Below are positions 27,931-39,033 of a stretch of DNA of 64,000 bases, in pieces. The stretch comes from Opacimonas viscosa (GTDB taxonomy: Bacteria; Pseudomonadota; Gammaproteobacteria; Enterobacterales; Alteromonadaceae). Where the stretch lies: the NCBI RefSeq assembly GCF_024199005.1, contig NZ_JANATA010000004.1:1-64000 (forward strand). Direction: 5' to 3'. The position numbers were made by a program, and so were the translations under genes. Below the pieces are notes generated by a model, which worked only from the letters and a program-made list of their open reading frames with translations, had not been told where the DNA came from and searched no databases. Each line of letters begins with the position of its first letter. Position 1 is the stretch's first letter.

Positions 27931-29073
27931 GTGTCTTACACCTTTATAGATAGTTCTGACGAGCTGGCAAAATATTGTAAACAAGCCAGTCAACACAAAG
28001 CCATTGCAGTGGATACTGAGTTCGTGCGAACTCGGACTTTTTATCCGCAAATTGGTTTAGTGCAAATCTATGATGGTGAAAGTGTGGCGCTGATTGATCC
28101 CATTGCCATTGATGATTTATCTGATTTAACAGCGTTAATGCTCAATGAAAATGTCGTCAAAGTATTTCATGCATGTTCAGAAGACCTAGAAACGTTTAAC
28201 CATGCTTTGGACATAATACCAACGCCTATTTATGACACGCAAATTGCGGCAGGTTTTGCCAAAATTGGTCCTACCATGGGTTATGGACGAATGGTTGAAG
28301 CACTCTTGGAGAAAACGTTAGAAAAAGGTGAGTCTCGCACAGATTGGCTTAAACGTCCTCTTAGTTCGGAACAATTGCAATATGCCGCCGAAGATGTGTT
28401 GTTTTTATTGCCGTGTTATGAATTATTGGTCAATAAATTACCGGCACATAAAAACGAATGGGTAGCCCAAGAAATTACTCAATTGTCTTTGCGTAAAGCA
28501 GCAGAACTTGCTCCAGAAGATGCGTATTTGTTATTTAAAAATATTCATAAATTAAATCCATTAAATTTAGCGGTATTACAGCGTCTTGCTGCATGGCGCT
28601 TACGCTATGCTAGACGCCATGATATCACGCAAAATTTTATCGCACGTGAAACGAGTTTATATGAGGTTGCCCTCAAACTACCGACATCCAAGAGTGCTGT
28701 ATTCCACCTGGATGTGGTGGCTCCACAAGAAGCACGCAAACATGGCGAAGTATTTGCACAAATTGTTAAAGAATGTCGCGCACTGGATCCTAACGAATAT
28801 CCACCCCATGCTCGTCGTTTAATGGATGTACCTTCTTACAAGAAAATGTATGCGAATATCAAAGCTATCTGTCAAACAGTTGCCGAGGAGGTAGATTGTG
28901 AACTTGCTGAACTGGCTTCTAAGCGCCAAATTAACCAAATTTTGACATGGTATTGGTGGGATTACGATGACACTAGAGCTTGGGGGATGCAACCTGATTT
29001 GATGACCGGTTGGCGAGCCCCTTTATTGGCTCAAAAAATTCAAGATTTAATGTTAGAGACTACCCGAGCGTAG
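27931..29073 (+). CDS. rnd: Ribonuclease D
   Basis: RNase D trims the 3' ends of tRNA precursors. The 380-residue protein has the DEDDy exonuclease domain: VDTEFVRTRTFYPQIGLVQIYDG (first Asp and Glu), VFHACSEDLETF, and YAAEDVLFLLP (Tyr and last Asp). HRDC domains follow from about residue 210 (NLAVLQRLAAWRLRYAR). The start is a GTG placed immediately after the fadD TAA, with no spacer, so translation likely depends on ribosomes finishing fadD. The fadD-rnd pairing is the same as in E. coli. Confidence 0.95.
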   Translation: MSYTFIDSSDELAKYCKQASQHKAIAVDTEFVRTRTFYPQIGLVQIYDGESVALIDPIAIDDLSDLTALMLNENVVKVFHACSEDLETFNHALDIIPTPIYDTQIAAGFAKIGPTMGYGRMVEALLEKTLEKGESRTDWLKRPLSSEQLQYAAEDVLFLLPCYELLVNKLPAHKNEWVAQEITQLSLRKAAELAPEDAYLLFKNIHKLNPLNLAVLQRLAAWRLRYARRHDITQNFIARETSLYEVALKLPTSKSAVFHLDVVAPQEARKHGEVFAQIVKECRALDPNEYPPHARRLMDVPSYKKMYANIKAICQTVAEEVDCELAELASKRQINQILTWYWWDYDDTRAWGMQPDLMTGWRAPLLAQKIQDLMLETTRA

Positions 29074-29088
29074 TCGCAGGAGTTACCT

Positions 29089-29391
29089 TTGAAAATTTTA
29101 TGCGCTGTGTATAAATCACTAAAACGCGCGGATACATATATCTATGTACCCAAAAAAGACGATTTTTCGGCAGTTCCCGAGCCTTTATTAGAACGCTTTG
29201 GGGCCAAAAAATTGGTCATGCAAATCCCTTTACCAGCAACTAAAAAATTAGTGGGAGTCGAAGAGCCTAAACTACTAGCGGCTTTTGCAGAACATGGTTT
29301 TTATTTGCAGTTGCCACCTTCCACCCCGAGTCTGCTGGCGCAGCATCGCGCAGAATTAGGTTTATCTCCAGACCCCCAACAAGACAGATAG
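29089..29391 (+). CDS. ycgL: YcgL domain protein
   Basis: A 100-residue protein with the YcgL fold pattern: LCAVYKSLKRADTYIYVPKKDDFSAVPEPLLERFG, then FAEHGFYLQLPPSTPSLLAQH. The function is unknown, although the domain is widespread in gammaproteobacteria. The start is a TTG at 29089, supported by AGGAG 6 nt upstream and by alignment of the first residues to the family; no ATG or GTG is available nearby. It lies 15 nt after rnd and 8 nt before ycgN, in one transcript. Confidence 0.9.
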   Translation: MKILCAVYKSLKRADTYIYVPKKDDFSAVPEPLLERFGAKKLVMQIPLPATKKLVGVEEPKLLAAFAEHGFYLQLPPSTPSLLAQHRAELGLSPDPQQDR

Positions 29392-29399
29392 AGACAGCG

Positions 29400-29924
29400 A
29401 TGGCCAAAACTCTTACTCCAGAATATAAAGCGTTAATCGCATCAAAGTACTGGGAAACCTTGCCTTTGTCAGATATGAATGACGCCCAATGGGAAGCTAT
29501 TTGTGACGGCTGTGCAAAATGTTGCTTACATAAGTTTATCGACGATGATGATGTGGCCGATGTGGAGTTTACGGATGCAGTAAAAGAGGGGGGAGAAGAA
29601 ATGCATTTCACCAATATCGCCTGTCAGTACCTGCATACCAAAAACTGTGGCTGTACTGTTTATGATAAGCGGACCGAACTCGTCCCCCAATGTGTTAAAT
29701 TAACCCAAGCCAATTTACCACAAATTTTTTATATGCCACCAAGTTGTAGTTACCGCCGTTTACATGAAGGTGCAGGTTTAGCGGATTGGCACCCTTTGTT
29801 AAATAAGGGGAAAAAGACCGCTATGCATGAACAAGGTGTTTCTGTGAGGGGAAAAACAATCTCTGAACTGGATGCTGATATGGTGAACTTTGAAGACTAT
29901 ATAGTGAGTTGGCCCCTAGCATAA
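29400..29924 (+). CDS. ycgN: YcgN / UPF0260 cysteine-cluster protein
   Basis: A 174-residue protein of the UPF0260 (YkgJ-type cysteine cluster) family. Eight or more conserved cysteines appear in CDGCAKCCLHKF, CQYLHTKNCGCTVYD, RTELVPQCVKL and MPPSCSYR, likely binding zinc or an iron-sulfur centre. The function is not established. It is the last gene of the fadD-rnd-ycgL-ycgN run. It is followed by a bidirectional terminator shared with dsbB. Confidence 0.93.
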   Translation: MAKTLTPEYKALIASKYWETLPLSDMNDAQWEAICDGCAKCCLHKFIDDDDVADVEFTDAVKEGGEEMHFTNIACQYLHTKNCGCTVYDKRTELVPQCVKLTQANLPQIFYMPPSCSYRRLHEGAGLADWHPLLNKGKKTAMHEQGVSVRGKTISELDADMVNFEDYIVSWPLA

Positions 29925-29950
29925 ATCATTAAGCGTTTCACTGGCCCCTA

Positions 29951-29976
29951 AAAAAGCCTTTTTTAAAAGGCTTTTT
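29951..29976. terminator. Bidirectional intrinsic terminator (ycgN / dsbB)
   Basis: AAAAAGCC (29951-29958) and GGCTTTTT (29969-29976), plus the TTTT/AAAA between them, form a near-perfect palindrome with T runs on both strands. It ends the plus-strand ycgN transcript. On the minus strand it lies at the very end of dsbB, whose last codons form part of the stem. Confidence 0.85.
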
Positions 29977-30487
29977 TATGAAACATACGCGTAGCAATGA
30001 TCGCTAACCAAAGCAAGCTGTATATACCAAAGATAATACGCATCCATTCGGCCATGCCCATCCCGACAAATTGCCAACGCGTATCATCACAACTACCAGG
30101 CGCGGCAAATATGCTTGGTAACCATTCGTGTAATGGCATGAAGCTTGGGAAGTTAGGGACAAATTCACAAATTGCAAAAAATGGATTAGGAGCGAAAATA
30201 ATATCGACATGTTCATTTGCGATAATAAATCCCCAAACCGCACCAACTGCCCAACCGATGTATGCAATTAACCTGACCGGAGCGACGTTTAGCAGTAAAG
30301 GCAGTAAAGCTGATAGCATGATCCCCACAACAGCAGTTCTTTGGTAAATACATTTAATGCACGGAGCGTGATCAAACCCATGCTGAAAAACCAAGGCACT
30401 TATAAATAGGGCTAAAGCACTGAAAAATAAGAGTAACCATGGCGTTTTGGTTTCAGACCATGAACATAGAGAACCCGCAAATGACAT
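29963..30487 (-). CDS. dsbB: Disulfide bond formation protein B
   Basis: DsbB reoxidises periplasmic DsbA and passes electrons to quinone. The 174-residue protein has four membrane helices. The first periplasmic Cys pair is in HAPCIKCIYQR, and the second is formed by Cys residues in AICEFVP and APGSCDD. The CxxC is C-I-K-C, against the more usual C-V-L-C; a lysine there may alter its redox potential. It is monocistronic and divergent from fadR with about 250 nt between them. Confidence 0.95.
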   Translation of the reverse strand: MSFAGSLCSWSETKTPWLLLFFSALALFISALVFQHGFDHAPCIKCIYQRTAVVGIMLSALLPLLLNVAPVRLIAYIGWAVGAVWGFIIANEHVDIIFAPNPFFAICEFVPNFPSFMPLHEWLPSIFAAPGSCDDTRWQFVGMGMAEWMRIIFGIYSLLWLAIIATRMFHKKAF

Positions 30488-30698
30488 ATCATTTCCTTTG
30501 TGAAATAGTGTATCTATGATGAAAAAATCAAAAATAGAATTAAATCATACATGACATAAAATAAACACAGCGTGAACTAAGTTAAATTTTCTATGAAATT
30601 TTCCTAGGTATTATTTACTTCGTGTTTTGTGTGTATTTTATACAACTAGATAAAAACTAAGTATTTAAGTGCAGTGATATTTTCGCTTTTTTTATGTT

Positions 30699-30715
30699 AT
30701 CTGGTACAATCAGTT
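30699..30715 (+). promoter_or_regulatory. FadR operator in front of fadR
   Basis: ATCTGGTACAATCAGTT closely follows the FadR consensus (E. coli fadBA operator ATCTGGTACGACCAGAT, from memory). It lies 27 nt before the fadR ATG, within the probable promoter or 5' leader, so autoregulation by FadR is likely. Confidence 0.7.
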
Positions 30716-30741
30716 TACTATCTAATTTTAATTACACCATT

Positions 30742-31452
30742 ATGATTTATAAAGCACAAAGTCCTGCAGGTTTTGCAGAAGAGTATATCGTAGAATCTAT
30801 TTGGAGTGGTCGTTTTCCTCCCGGTACTATTTTGCCTGCTGAAAGGGAGCTTTCTGAGCTGATTGGTGTTACTAGAACAACGTTGCGTGAAGTTTTACAA
30901 CGCCTCGCACGTGACGGATGGTTGACGATTCAACATGGTAAACCTACCCAAGTAAATAACTATTGGGAAACCTGTGGTCTAAATATTCTTGAAGCACTAG
31001 CGCGTTTGGATCCGACCAATATCAAAGAGTTGATTGATAATCTGTTAGCTGCAAGAACCAATGTATCTGCAGTATTCATTCGTTTGGCGTTAAAAAATAA
31101 TCCAGAACGCTCGATTGAGATTATGGAGAAATATGTAGATGTGCCACAAGATGGCAATGCTTTCGCGCAGTTTGATTATCAAATGAACCATGATCTTGCG
31201 TTTGCCTCAAATAATAATGTGTATGTATTATTGATGAACGGTTTCAAATCTATGTATAGCCGTATAGGTGGTTATTACTTTGCAAAGCCAAAAGCGCGTG
31301 AACTCGCTACGCAGTTATATAAAGATCTGATTCGAATCGCTAAAGAAGGCGACTCAAGTCAAGCACCATCATTGATTCGTCAGTATGGTATTGAGTCGGG
31401 TAAGATTTGGTTAGAAATTCGTGATGAATTACCGGCAGATATCGTTGATTAA
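30742..31452 (+). CDS. fadR: Fatty acid metabolism regulator FadR
   Basis: FadR is a GntR-family dimer that represses fatty acid degradation genes and activates unsaturated fatty acid synthesis, releasing DNA on binding acyl-CoA. The 236-residue product shows the winged helix [45 protein letters not shown], nearly identical to E. coli, and a more divergent acyl-CoA domain from about residue 75. I start at 30742 ([16 protein letters not shown]), which matches the family; the ATG at 30694 would lie upstream of the operator. It probably controls the operator-bearing GMC/fadH pair 170 nt downstream. Confidence 0.96.
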   Translation: MIYKAQSPAGFAEEYIVESIWSGRFPPGTILPAERELSELIGVTRTTLREVLQRLARDGWLTIQHGKPTQVNNYWETCGLNILEALARLDPTNIKELIDNLLAARTNVSAVFIRLALKNNPERSIEIMEKYVDVPQDGNAFAQFDYQMNHDLAFASNNNVYVLLMNGFKSMYSRIGGYYFAKPKARELATQLYKDLIRIAKEGDSSQAPSLIRQYGIESGKIWLEIRDELPADIVD

Positions 31453-31598
31453 AACAATCGCTAAAAGCCAACAAATTTAAAATTTAGTAAAACTACCGTT
31501 AGCAACGTTTATACCTCACCTAAAGCGGTAAAGCCGGCATTTGGGTTATATTTATAACAAAAATATAACATTCTCTTCCTTGCTTTGTTATAATTCAC

Positions 31599-31615
31599 TT
31601 ACTGGTACGATGTGT
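31599..31615 (+). promoter_or_regulatory. Candidate FadR operator at the GMC/fadH promoter
   Basis: A TATAAT (31589-31594) is followed 5 nt later by a stretch containing CTGGTACGATGTGT, similar to the E. coli fadD operator (CTGGTATGATGAGT, recalled). Its place over the expected transcription start, 10 nt before the GMC oxidoreductase ATG, is typical of a FadR repressor site. The right half is weak. Confidence 0.5.
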
Positions 31616-31624
31616 GGATTGTAA

Positions 31625-33367
31625 ATGTCTCAAAATATCAAGTTTGATTATGTCATTGTCGGTGCTGGATCGGCTGGCTGCACTTTAGCACGACGTTTAT
31701 TAGATGGTTCTAATGCAACGGTTTGTCTGGTGGAGGCGGGAAAAAAAGATCATAACCCACTTATACACATCCCCTTTGGGGTGGCCCTGTTATCGCGGTT
31801 TACTGCGATAAATTGGAATTATAACACCCAGCCACAACCACACTTAAATAACCGCTGTTTATTTTGGCCTCGAGGCAAAGTCATGGGGGGATCGAGCTCT
31901 GTTAATGCCATGTGTTATATACGTGGTGATCGTCAAGATTATGATGACTGGGCTGAAGCGTTCTCAATGGGATCTTATCCAACCGAACAAGCGCCTACGC
32001 AACTACATAAAAAACCAGCACCTGAAATAACGGACGCTATTAATGAGCTGAGTCACCAGCAGAATCCTGCGATGAGTTGGTCTTATGCAGATGTTTTACC
32101 TGTGTTTAAACATTCCGAGCACAATGCACAATTAGGCACAACCTTCACCACTGAATATCATGGTTCTGAAGGTTTGCTAGGGGTCACAACCCTAAATCAT
32201 ACCGATCCCTTATCACAAAGTTTTCTAGCTGCCGCACAAACCGCAGGTTTGCCGCATAACCCAGATTTCAACGGTCATAGTCGCTATGGTGTTGGAGAAT
32301 ACCAAGCAACCCATCGTGATGGGCAACGTTGTTCTGCTGCCAAAGGATATATCGAGCCAGTTTTACAACATCCGCGTTTAACTGTGCTAACTGAAACAAC
32401 TGTCTTGCGGGTTTTGTTTGATGAACAGACTGCTTCAGGCGTGCTCGTACATAATAAACACGGTGAACAAGAAATAAGGGCTGACCAAGAGGTGATTTTA
32501 TCCGGAGGTGCGATCAACTCGCCACAGCTGCTCATGCTTTCAGGTGTTGGGCCAAAGGATGAATTAGCAGAACACAACATCCCTTGTATTCTCGATTTAC
32601 CTGGAGTGGGCAAAAATTTACAAGATCACTTAGATGTGATTATTCAAATGAAGACTAAACAAGCAGTAGGCTATGCCTTACTACCTCGAGTGTTACCTAA
32701 ATTCGTCAAAGGTGCTTGGCATTATTTGACAGGTAAAAAAGGCCTGTTTTCTTCGAATGTTGCAGAAACAGGTGGTTTTACTTTTTCAAGACATGGCTCT
32801 GCACTTAGACCTGATTTACAGTTTCATTTCATCCCTGCCATTTTACTTGAGCATGGGCGTAAAACCGCATTTGATTATGGATTTGGTTTGCATGTGTGTC
32901 ATTTATACCCCAAAAGTCGTGGCAGTATTCGTTTAGCTTCTTCAGATCCCTTTGCTGCACCGTTGATTGACCCAAATTATTTATCTGAAAAAGATGACTT
33001 AGAAGCATTAATTGATGGTGTTCGCTGGGCTTTTAAAATTTTTGCACAACCTGAATTTGCCAAATATTTAGCACTCCCCTTAGAACCCTCTAGCCAGAAC
33101 ATTGATGATGCGGCAATTGCTGATTTTATTCGAGCCAAGGCTGAAACTGTTTATCATCCAGTCGCTACTTGTAAAATGGGACCCAAAAAAGATCCTCTTG
33201 CCGTTGTTGATAGCGATTTATGTGTCCACGGAATGCGTAGGCTTCGTGTAGTGGATGCCTCAGTAATGCCGACAGTAGTAGGTGGGAATACTAATGCCCC
33301 GACCATTATGATTGCAGAGCAGGTTGCTCGAGTAATATTGACTAAGCATGCTGCAATAGGCTCTTAG
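31625..33367 (+). CDS. GMC-family FAD-dependent oxidoreductase (alcohol/choline dehydrogenase-like)
   Basis: A 580-residue flavoprotein. The N-terminus has the dinucleotide-binding motif DYVIVGAGSAGCTLARRLL. The GMC signatures are WPRGKVMGGSSSVNAMCYIRG and SGGAINSPQLLMLSGVGP, and the catalytic His is in VYHPVATCKMG, followed by GGNTNAPTIMIAEQVA. Relative to typical relatives, about 35-40 residues (near 113-155, SMGSYPTEQAPTQLHK onwards) are inserted in the substrate-side loop. The family includes choline dehydrogenase and alkane-derived alcohol dehydrogenase AlkJ. The absence of betB or betI, and its position between fadR and fadH, favour a fatty-alcohol type substrate, which is inference. 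Confidence 0.9.
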   Translation: MSQNIKFDYVIVGAGSAGCTLARRLLDGSNATVCLVEAGKKDHNPLIHIPFGVALLSRFTAINWNYNTQPQPHLNNRCLFWPRGKVMGGSSSVNAMCYIRGDRQDYDDWAEAFSMGSYPTEQAPTQLHKKPAPEITDAINELSHQQNPAMSWSYADVLPVFKHSEHNAQLGTTFTTEYHGSEGLLGVTTLNHTDPLSQSFLAAAQTAGLPHNPDFNGHSRYGVGEYQATHRDGQRCSAAKGYIEPVLQHPRLTVLTETTVLRVLFDEQTASGVLVHNKHGEQEIRADQEVILSGGAINSPQLLMLSGVGPKDELAEHNIPCILDLPGVGKNLQDHLDVIIQMKTKQAVGYALLPRVLPKFVKGAWHYLTGKKGLFSSNVAETGGFTFSRHGSALRPDLQFHFIPAILLEHGRKTAFDYGFGLHVCHLYPKSRGSIRLASSDPFAAPLIDPNYLSEKDDLEALIDGVRWAFKIFAQPEFAKYLALPLEPSSQNIDDAAIADFIRAKAETVYHPVATCKMGPKKDPLAVVDSDLCVHGMRRLRVVDASVMPTVVGGNTNAPTIMIAEQVARVILTKHAAIGS

Positions 33368-35446
<2,079 letters not shown>

Positions 35447-35484
35447 GTAGAGATATTAGAGTACCTGTGAGTAAGAAACTCTGG

Positions 35485-36717
35485 TTAGCGCAACTCGCTC
35501 AATTCTAACAAGCCATTGTCTTGGTCGATGAAGAAGGTAAATTGCGCTAGCATATTCATACCCAACAATCCGTCAAACGCGGTATTAACTGAAACACTGT
35601 CTGGTAACACCAACACTTCAACTTCAGTAAATACCTGTTCACCTAAACGCACTTCTGCGATGTGGTAAAGTTCTGTTTGTACCATCCCATTGGCCGTATT
35701 GACATTAACATTGCGTTGAAATGTTTTAGCTTGAGCAGGGATCTGTGCGAAGGTGACAGGGCTAAGAGCAGTGATACTTGCTCCGGTATCAATTAATAAC
35801 TCTGTTTGCACTTGTTCATGAGTAAAACTTCCTCCGGTTATCGCAAAACTGACCGGCGCAAAAAACTGTTGATTCATCCTTTTCAAAGGAATGATATCCA
35901 TGTTCACAGTGGTTGCGTCCTTGGTCGATGAATGATTGGATATCTTTCTCGTATTTTCTGTAGAATCTCTATCATCATATGTCATCCCTCTAGCATATTC
36001 AGCTGTCCAAATATCCCGCACATAACGCACTAAAGTATCATCACTGGGCAAGTTGGCAAGGGTATCTTCCATTGCAGTAGGAAGGTTTAAATAAGCGTAT
36101 GCTGTTCCTAAAGCGCGAATAAACGATCTGGAATCCGGGTCGAGTGCATATAAAGGTTCGACAAATAATGCTAGGTTTTGCCAGTCCTGTTCACGGGTGA
36201 GACGAGTGATTTTGGAATGCGTAAAGCTACTGATAAACTGATTGAGCTGGCTTTGTAAGCCTGTCTCATTAGTTTGCTCACTTAGTTGATACATTGCGCT
36301 AATACCCGCTAATTCGCCAACGGTATAAAACAACCATTGGGTTTCTAAAAACAACGCTTGGGCGTGTTGGGGATGCAACCGTAAATACGTCCGCAAAGGC
36401 TCACCGAGTTCAGTCCATTGTTGGTTTTCAACTAATTGGAGTATGCTACTCCATGCTTGATCTGGGAATTCCGCTGATTTCTGTGTGGTTTGGATGTTCA
36501 GTTTTGGTATGTGAGGTAAAAATATGTCATTTTCCAGAACCGTTTTATCCCTAACAAAACCTTTACTTTCAGTATCTGTTCTAGACTGATAGTGATTATT
36601 ATTAACAGATGGAAGAGGTTGTTCGGTTGTTGCGTTATCTCTCTGGGGCAGGTCAATTATCCAGTAGACTAAGGCAATGTTAACAATGATAGATATGAAC
36701 AATGTAAATTTTAACAT
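35485..36717 (-). CDS. Membrane-anchored retropepsin-like aspartic protease
   Basis: A 410-residue protein. Residues 1-22 form a signal anchor (FTLFISIIVNIALVYWII). A helical middle resembles TPR-type repeats (about 90-250, for example WTELGEPLRTYLRLHPQHAQALFLE). The C-terminal domain has the aspartyl protease motif LLIDTGASITALSP (Asp310) and ends in the flap-to-C-terminal pattern GLLGMNMLAQFTFFIDQDNGLLEL. This single-domain DTGA type must dimerise to be active. I start at 36717 (MLKFTLF); the longer frame to 36798 only duplicates the end of the thioesterase gene. It overlaps the thioesterase by 7 nt. The substrate is unknown. Confidence 0.85.
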   Translation of the reverse strand: MLKFTLFISIIVNIALVYWIIDLPQRDNATTEQPLPSVNNNHYQSRTDTESKGFVRDKTVLENDIFLPHIPKLNIQTTQKSAEFPDQAWSSILQLVENQQWTELGEPLRTYLRLHPQHAQALFLETQWLFYTVGELAGISAMYQLSEQTNETGLQSQLNQFISSFTHSKITRLTREQDWQNLALFVEPLYALDPDSRSFIRALGTAYAYLNLPTAMEDTLANLPSDDTLVRYVRDIWTAEYARGMTYDDRDSTENTRKISNHSSTKDATTVNMDIIPLKRMNQQFFAPVSFAITGGSFTHEQVQTELLIDTGASITALSPVTFAQIPAQAKTFQRNVNVNTANGMVQTELYHIAEVRLGEQVFTEVEVLVLPDSVSVNTAFDGLLGMNMLAQFTFFIDQDNGLLELSELR

Positions 36718-37157
36718 TGACGCAGCATCTCGGCGAAATAAGGTGCGACAAAAAGCTCTGGCATTTTTTTGGGTTTGCCAGATGACAACGCGATACAAGC
36801 AAACTTTGTTTCCGCTTTTAGAATAATTTTTTGTTTGGCTTTGGAGTAAAACTCGAAATACCGAGTGAGTGTTAAACGTTTATCACAATGGGTAATCCAA
36901 GTGGCACAGATAATGTGATCATTTTCTAAAACAGCTCCTAAGTATTTTATGTGATGTTCGATGATCGCCATGCCTCGATCAACTTGTTGGTATGCTGCAA
37001 TCGTCAGCCCCAGTTCGTTAGAATGACGCCAAGCAGTCACCTCAAGTTGTTTAACATAGGCCACGTTATTCACATGACCATAATGATCAATGACGTCGCT
37101 ATCAATGCTCCACAGACAAGTAAAGGGATTGGGTTTGGAAAAATAACTGTCTATCAT
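36711..37157 (-). CDS. Hot-dog fold acyl-CoA thioesterase
   Basis: A 148-residue protein of the 4-hydroxybenzoyl-CoA/YbgC-type thioesterase family. Its opening DSDVIDHYGHVNNVAYVKQLEVTAWRHSNELGL holds the characteristic D-x-x-GHVNN catalytic segment. IEHHIKYLGAVLENDHIICATWI forms the central strands. It is probably a cytoplasmic tetramer acting on acyl-CoA; chain preference cannot be read. It is followed by the aspartic protease gene with an ATG overlapping its stop, so the two are translationally coupled. Confidence 0.88.
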   Translation of the reverse strand: MIDSYFSKPNPFTCLWSIDSDVIDHYGHVNNVAYVKQLEVTAWRHSNELGLTIAAYQQVDRGMAIIEHHIKYLGAVLENDHIICATWITHCDKRLTLTRYFEFYSKAKQKIILKAETKFACIALSSGKPKKMPELFVAPYFAEMLRQC

Positions 37158-37257
37158 CCTAAGGTTTCATGTACTTAATTTTTAAAACATGAGAAATATA
37201 GTTACACATTATGATTAAAAAAGCTAAACTGTAGGTTACGAATAAAGGGTAATTTAT

Positions 37258-37839
37258 ATGCTAGGGTATGAAGAAGGTCGGTTTGATGTTTCTGAACTCA
37301 TTCAGCTGTTTGATAATACATTCTTTGAAAAATATAACACTCGTTTGGTGAGAGGCGGTGACGAGCCTTTGTATCTTCCTGCGGGTAAAGAAACCGATTA
37401 CGCACAAATTATTTTTGCCCATGGCTATTTTTCTTCAGCTTTACATGAAATTGCGCATTGGTGTATTGCAGGTCCAGAGCGCAGAAAGCAAGTTGATTAC
37501 GGTTACTGGTATGCGCCTGATGGACGTAACGCGGAACAACAAGCTAAGTTTGAAGCAGTTGAAGTCCTTCCTCAGGCTATTGAGTGGGCTTATTGCCTTG
37601 CATGTGGATTGAAGTTTAACGTATCCATAGATAATCTTAATGGTGAACAGGGCGATGTGTTGGCGTTTAAATCGTCCGTTGCTTACAAACTATCACAGTT
37701 GTTGACGCATGGTTTCCCAGAACGCGCAGAAATGTTTTTAGAAGTACTGCGCATGCATTACTTCCCAGCTTGTATAAGTAAGCCATTGACTCGTGCTCAA
37801 CGTTTGTACGCGAATTCGGTAGAGACTTCTTTTACATAA
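37258..37839 (+). CDS. epmC: Elongation factor P hydroxylase
   Basis: EpmC (YfcM) hydroxylates the beta-lysylated Lys of EF-P. The 193-residue protein has the metal-binding HEIAHW (His63, Glu64, His67), preceded by IIFAHGYFSSAL and followed by DYGYWYAPDGRNAEQQAKFEAVEVLPQAIEW. No epmA, epmB or efp lies nearby, which is normal. It is followed after 3 nt by the NAD-kinase-like gene. The epmC-yfcL-mnmC neighbourhood matches E. coli. Confidence 0.95.
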   Translation: MLGYEEGRFDVSELIQLFDNTFFEKYNTRLVRGGDEPLYLPAGKETDYAQIIFAHGYFSSALHEIAHWCIAGPERRKQVDYGYWYAPDGRNAEQQAKFEAVEVLPQAIEWAYCLACGLKFNVSIDNLNGEQGDVLAFKSSVAYKLSQLLTHGFPERAEMFLEVLRMHYFPACISKPLTRAQRLYANSVETSFT

Positions 37840-37842
37840 ATT

Positions 37843-39033
37843 ATGAATACACCAATCAAAGGTCATAGGCCTAATTCAGTGGCCTCGACTTCTCAGCGTC
37901 GATTTCGTCTCGGTTTAATTATCAATCCTTTTTCAGGGATCGGTGGTGCTGTTGCCCTAAAAGGTAGTGATGGCCCTGAAATTCGGGAACAAGCACTGGC
38001 CCTAGGTGCAATCCCCCAATCCAACAATAAAACGGCAGTTGCTTTACAAGAGTGTTTGGCGTTGTCAGATCGTATAGAGATAATAACCGCAGCCGATGAA
38101 ATGGGACAAACACTGGCTCAGCGCCTAGGTTTTCAGACTACGACGGTATTTACTCCGGCTCAGAGCCAAACTGAAGCCGATGATACGCTCGCCGCTGCGC
38201 AAGCAATCTATGCAGCTGGTGTTGATTGTTTGTTATTTGCCGGTGGTGACGGAACAGCCAGGAACATTTGTAGTGTTTGGCCAAATCACGTGCCTGCGCT
38301 GGGTGTCCCTGCAGGTTGTAAAATCCATTCAGGTGTTTTTGCTATCAGTCCGAAGGGGGCTGGTAAGGTGATTCATCAAATGGTAACGGGTGAATTAGTG
38401 AGTGCCGAACTAGCTGATGTGCGCGATATTGATGAAGAAAAGTTTCGCGCTGGGACGGTTATTGCTAAACACTTTGGTGAGTTACTTATCCCAAGTGAAT
38501 TACAATATGTCCAAGCTGTAAAAATGGGCGGTAAAGAATCAGACGATTTAGTATTGACCGACTTGGCGGCATATCTTGCTGAAATCCGCGATGAATATCC
38601 TGATCATGCTTTTATTATGGGCTCAGGCTCTACAATCGATTTTGTGATGCAGGAATGGGGTTTTGCGAATACTTTACTCGGTGTAGATGTCGTAATGGAC
38701 CATAAACAAATTGCGGTTGATACAACAGCTGCTGATTTAGAAGCACTCATTGCACAACACCCTTGTAAATTAGTGATTACCTTGATCGGTGGTCAGGGGC
38801 ATATTTTTGGTCGTGGTAACCAACAGTTATCACCACAACTTATCCGTGCTTTAGGCAAAGAAAATATTATCGTCGTGGCCACCAAGACTAAACTTGAGTC
38901 ATTAGCACAGCGCCCGTTGCACTGTGATACTGGCGATAGTGAGTTAGATGAAGCTTTATCTGGGAACATTGACATTATTACTGGTTATCGAGACCATGTG
39001 TTATATCGAGTAGGAGTAGACTATGCCGGCTAG
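37843..39033 (+). CDS. ATP-NAD kinase family protein (COG3199 type)
   Basis: A 396-residue protein with the NAD/diacylglycerol-kinase-type N-terminus: RLGLIINPFSGIGGAVALKGSDG, then the nucleotide motif LLFAGGDGTARNI (GGDGT at 134-138) and VPAGCKIHSGVFA. It is larger than NadK and differs from it, so the substrate may not be NAD. The C-terminal half (for example GSGSTIDFVMQEWGFANTLLGVDVV and ITLIGGQGHIFGRGNQQLSP) is typical of this family. It overlaps yfcL by 11 nt and follows epmC by 3 nt, so the three form an operon. Confidence 0.88.
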   Translation: MNTPIKGHRPNSVASTSQRRFRLGLIINPFSGIGGAVALKGSDGPEIREQALALGAIPQSNNKTAVALQECLALSDRIEIITAADEMGQTLAQRLGFQTTTVFTPAQSQTEADDTLAAAQAIYAAGVDCLLFAGGDGTARNICSVWPNHVPALGVPAGCKIHSGVFAISPKGAGKVIHQMVTGELVSAELADVRDIDEEKFRAGTVIAKHFGELLIPSELQYVQAVKMGGKESDDLVLTDLAAYLAEIRDEYPDHAFIMGSGSTIDFVMQEWGFANTLLGVDVVMDHKQIAVDTTAADLEALIAQHPCKLVITLIGGQGHIFGRGNQQLSPQLIRALGKENIIVVATKTKLESLAQRPLHCDTGDSELDEALSGNIDIITGYRDHVLYRVGVDYAG

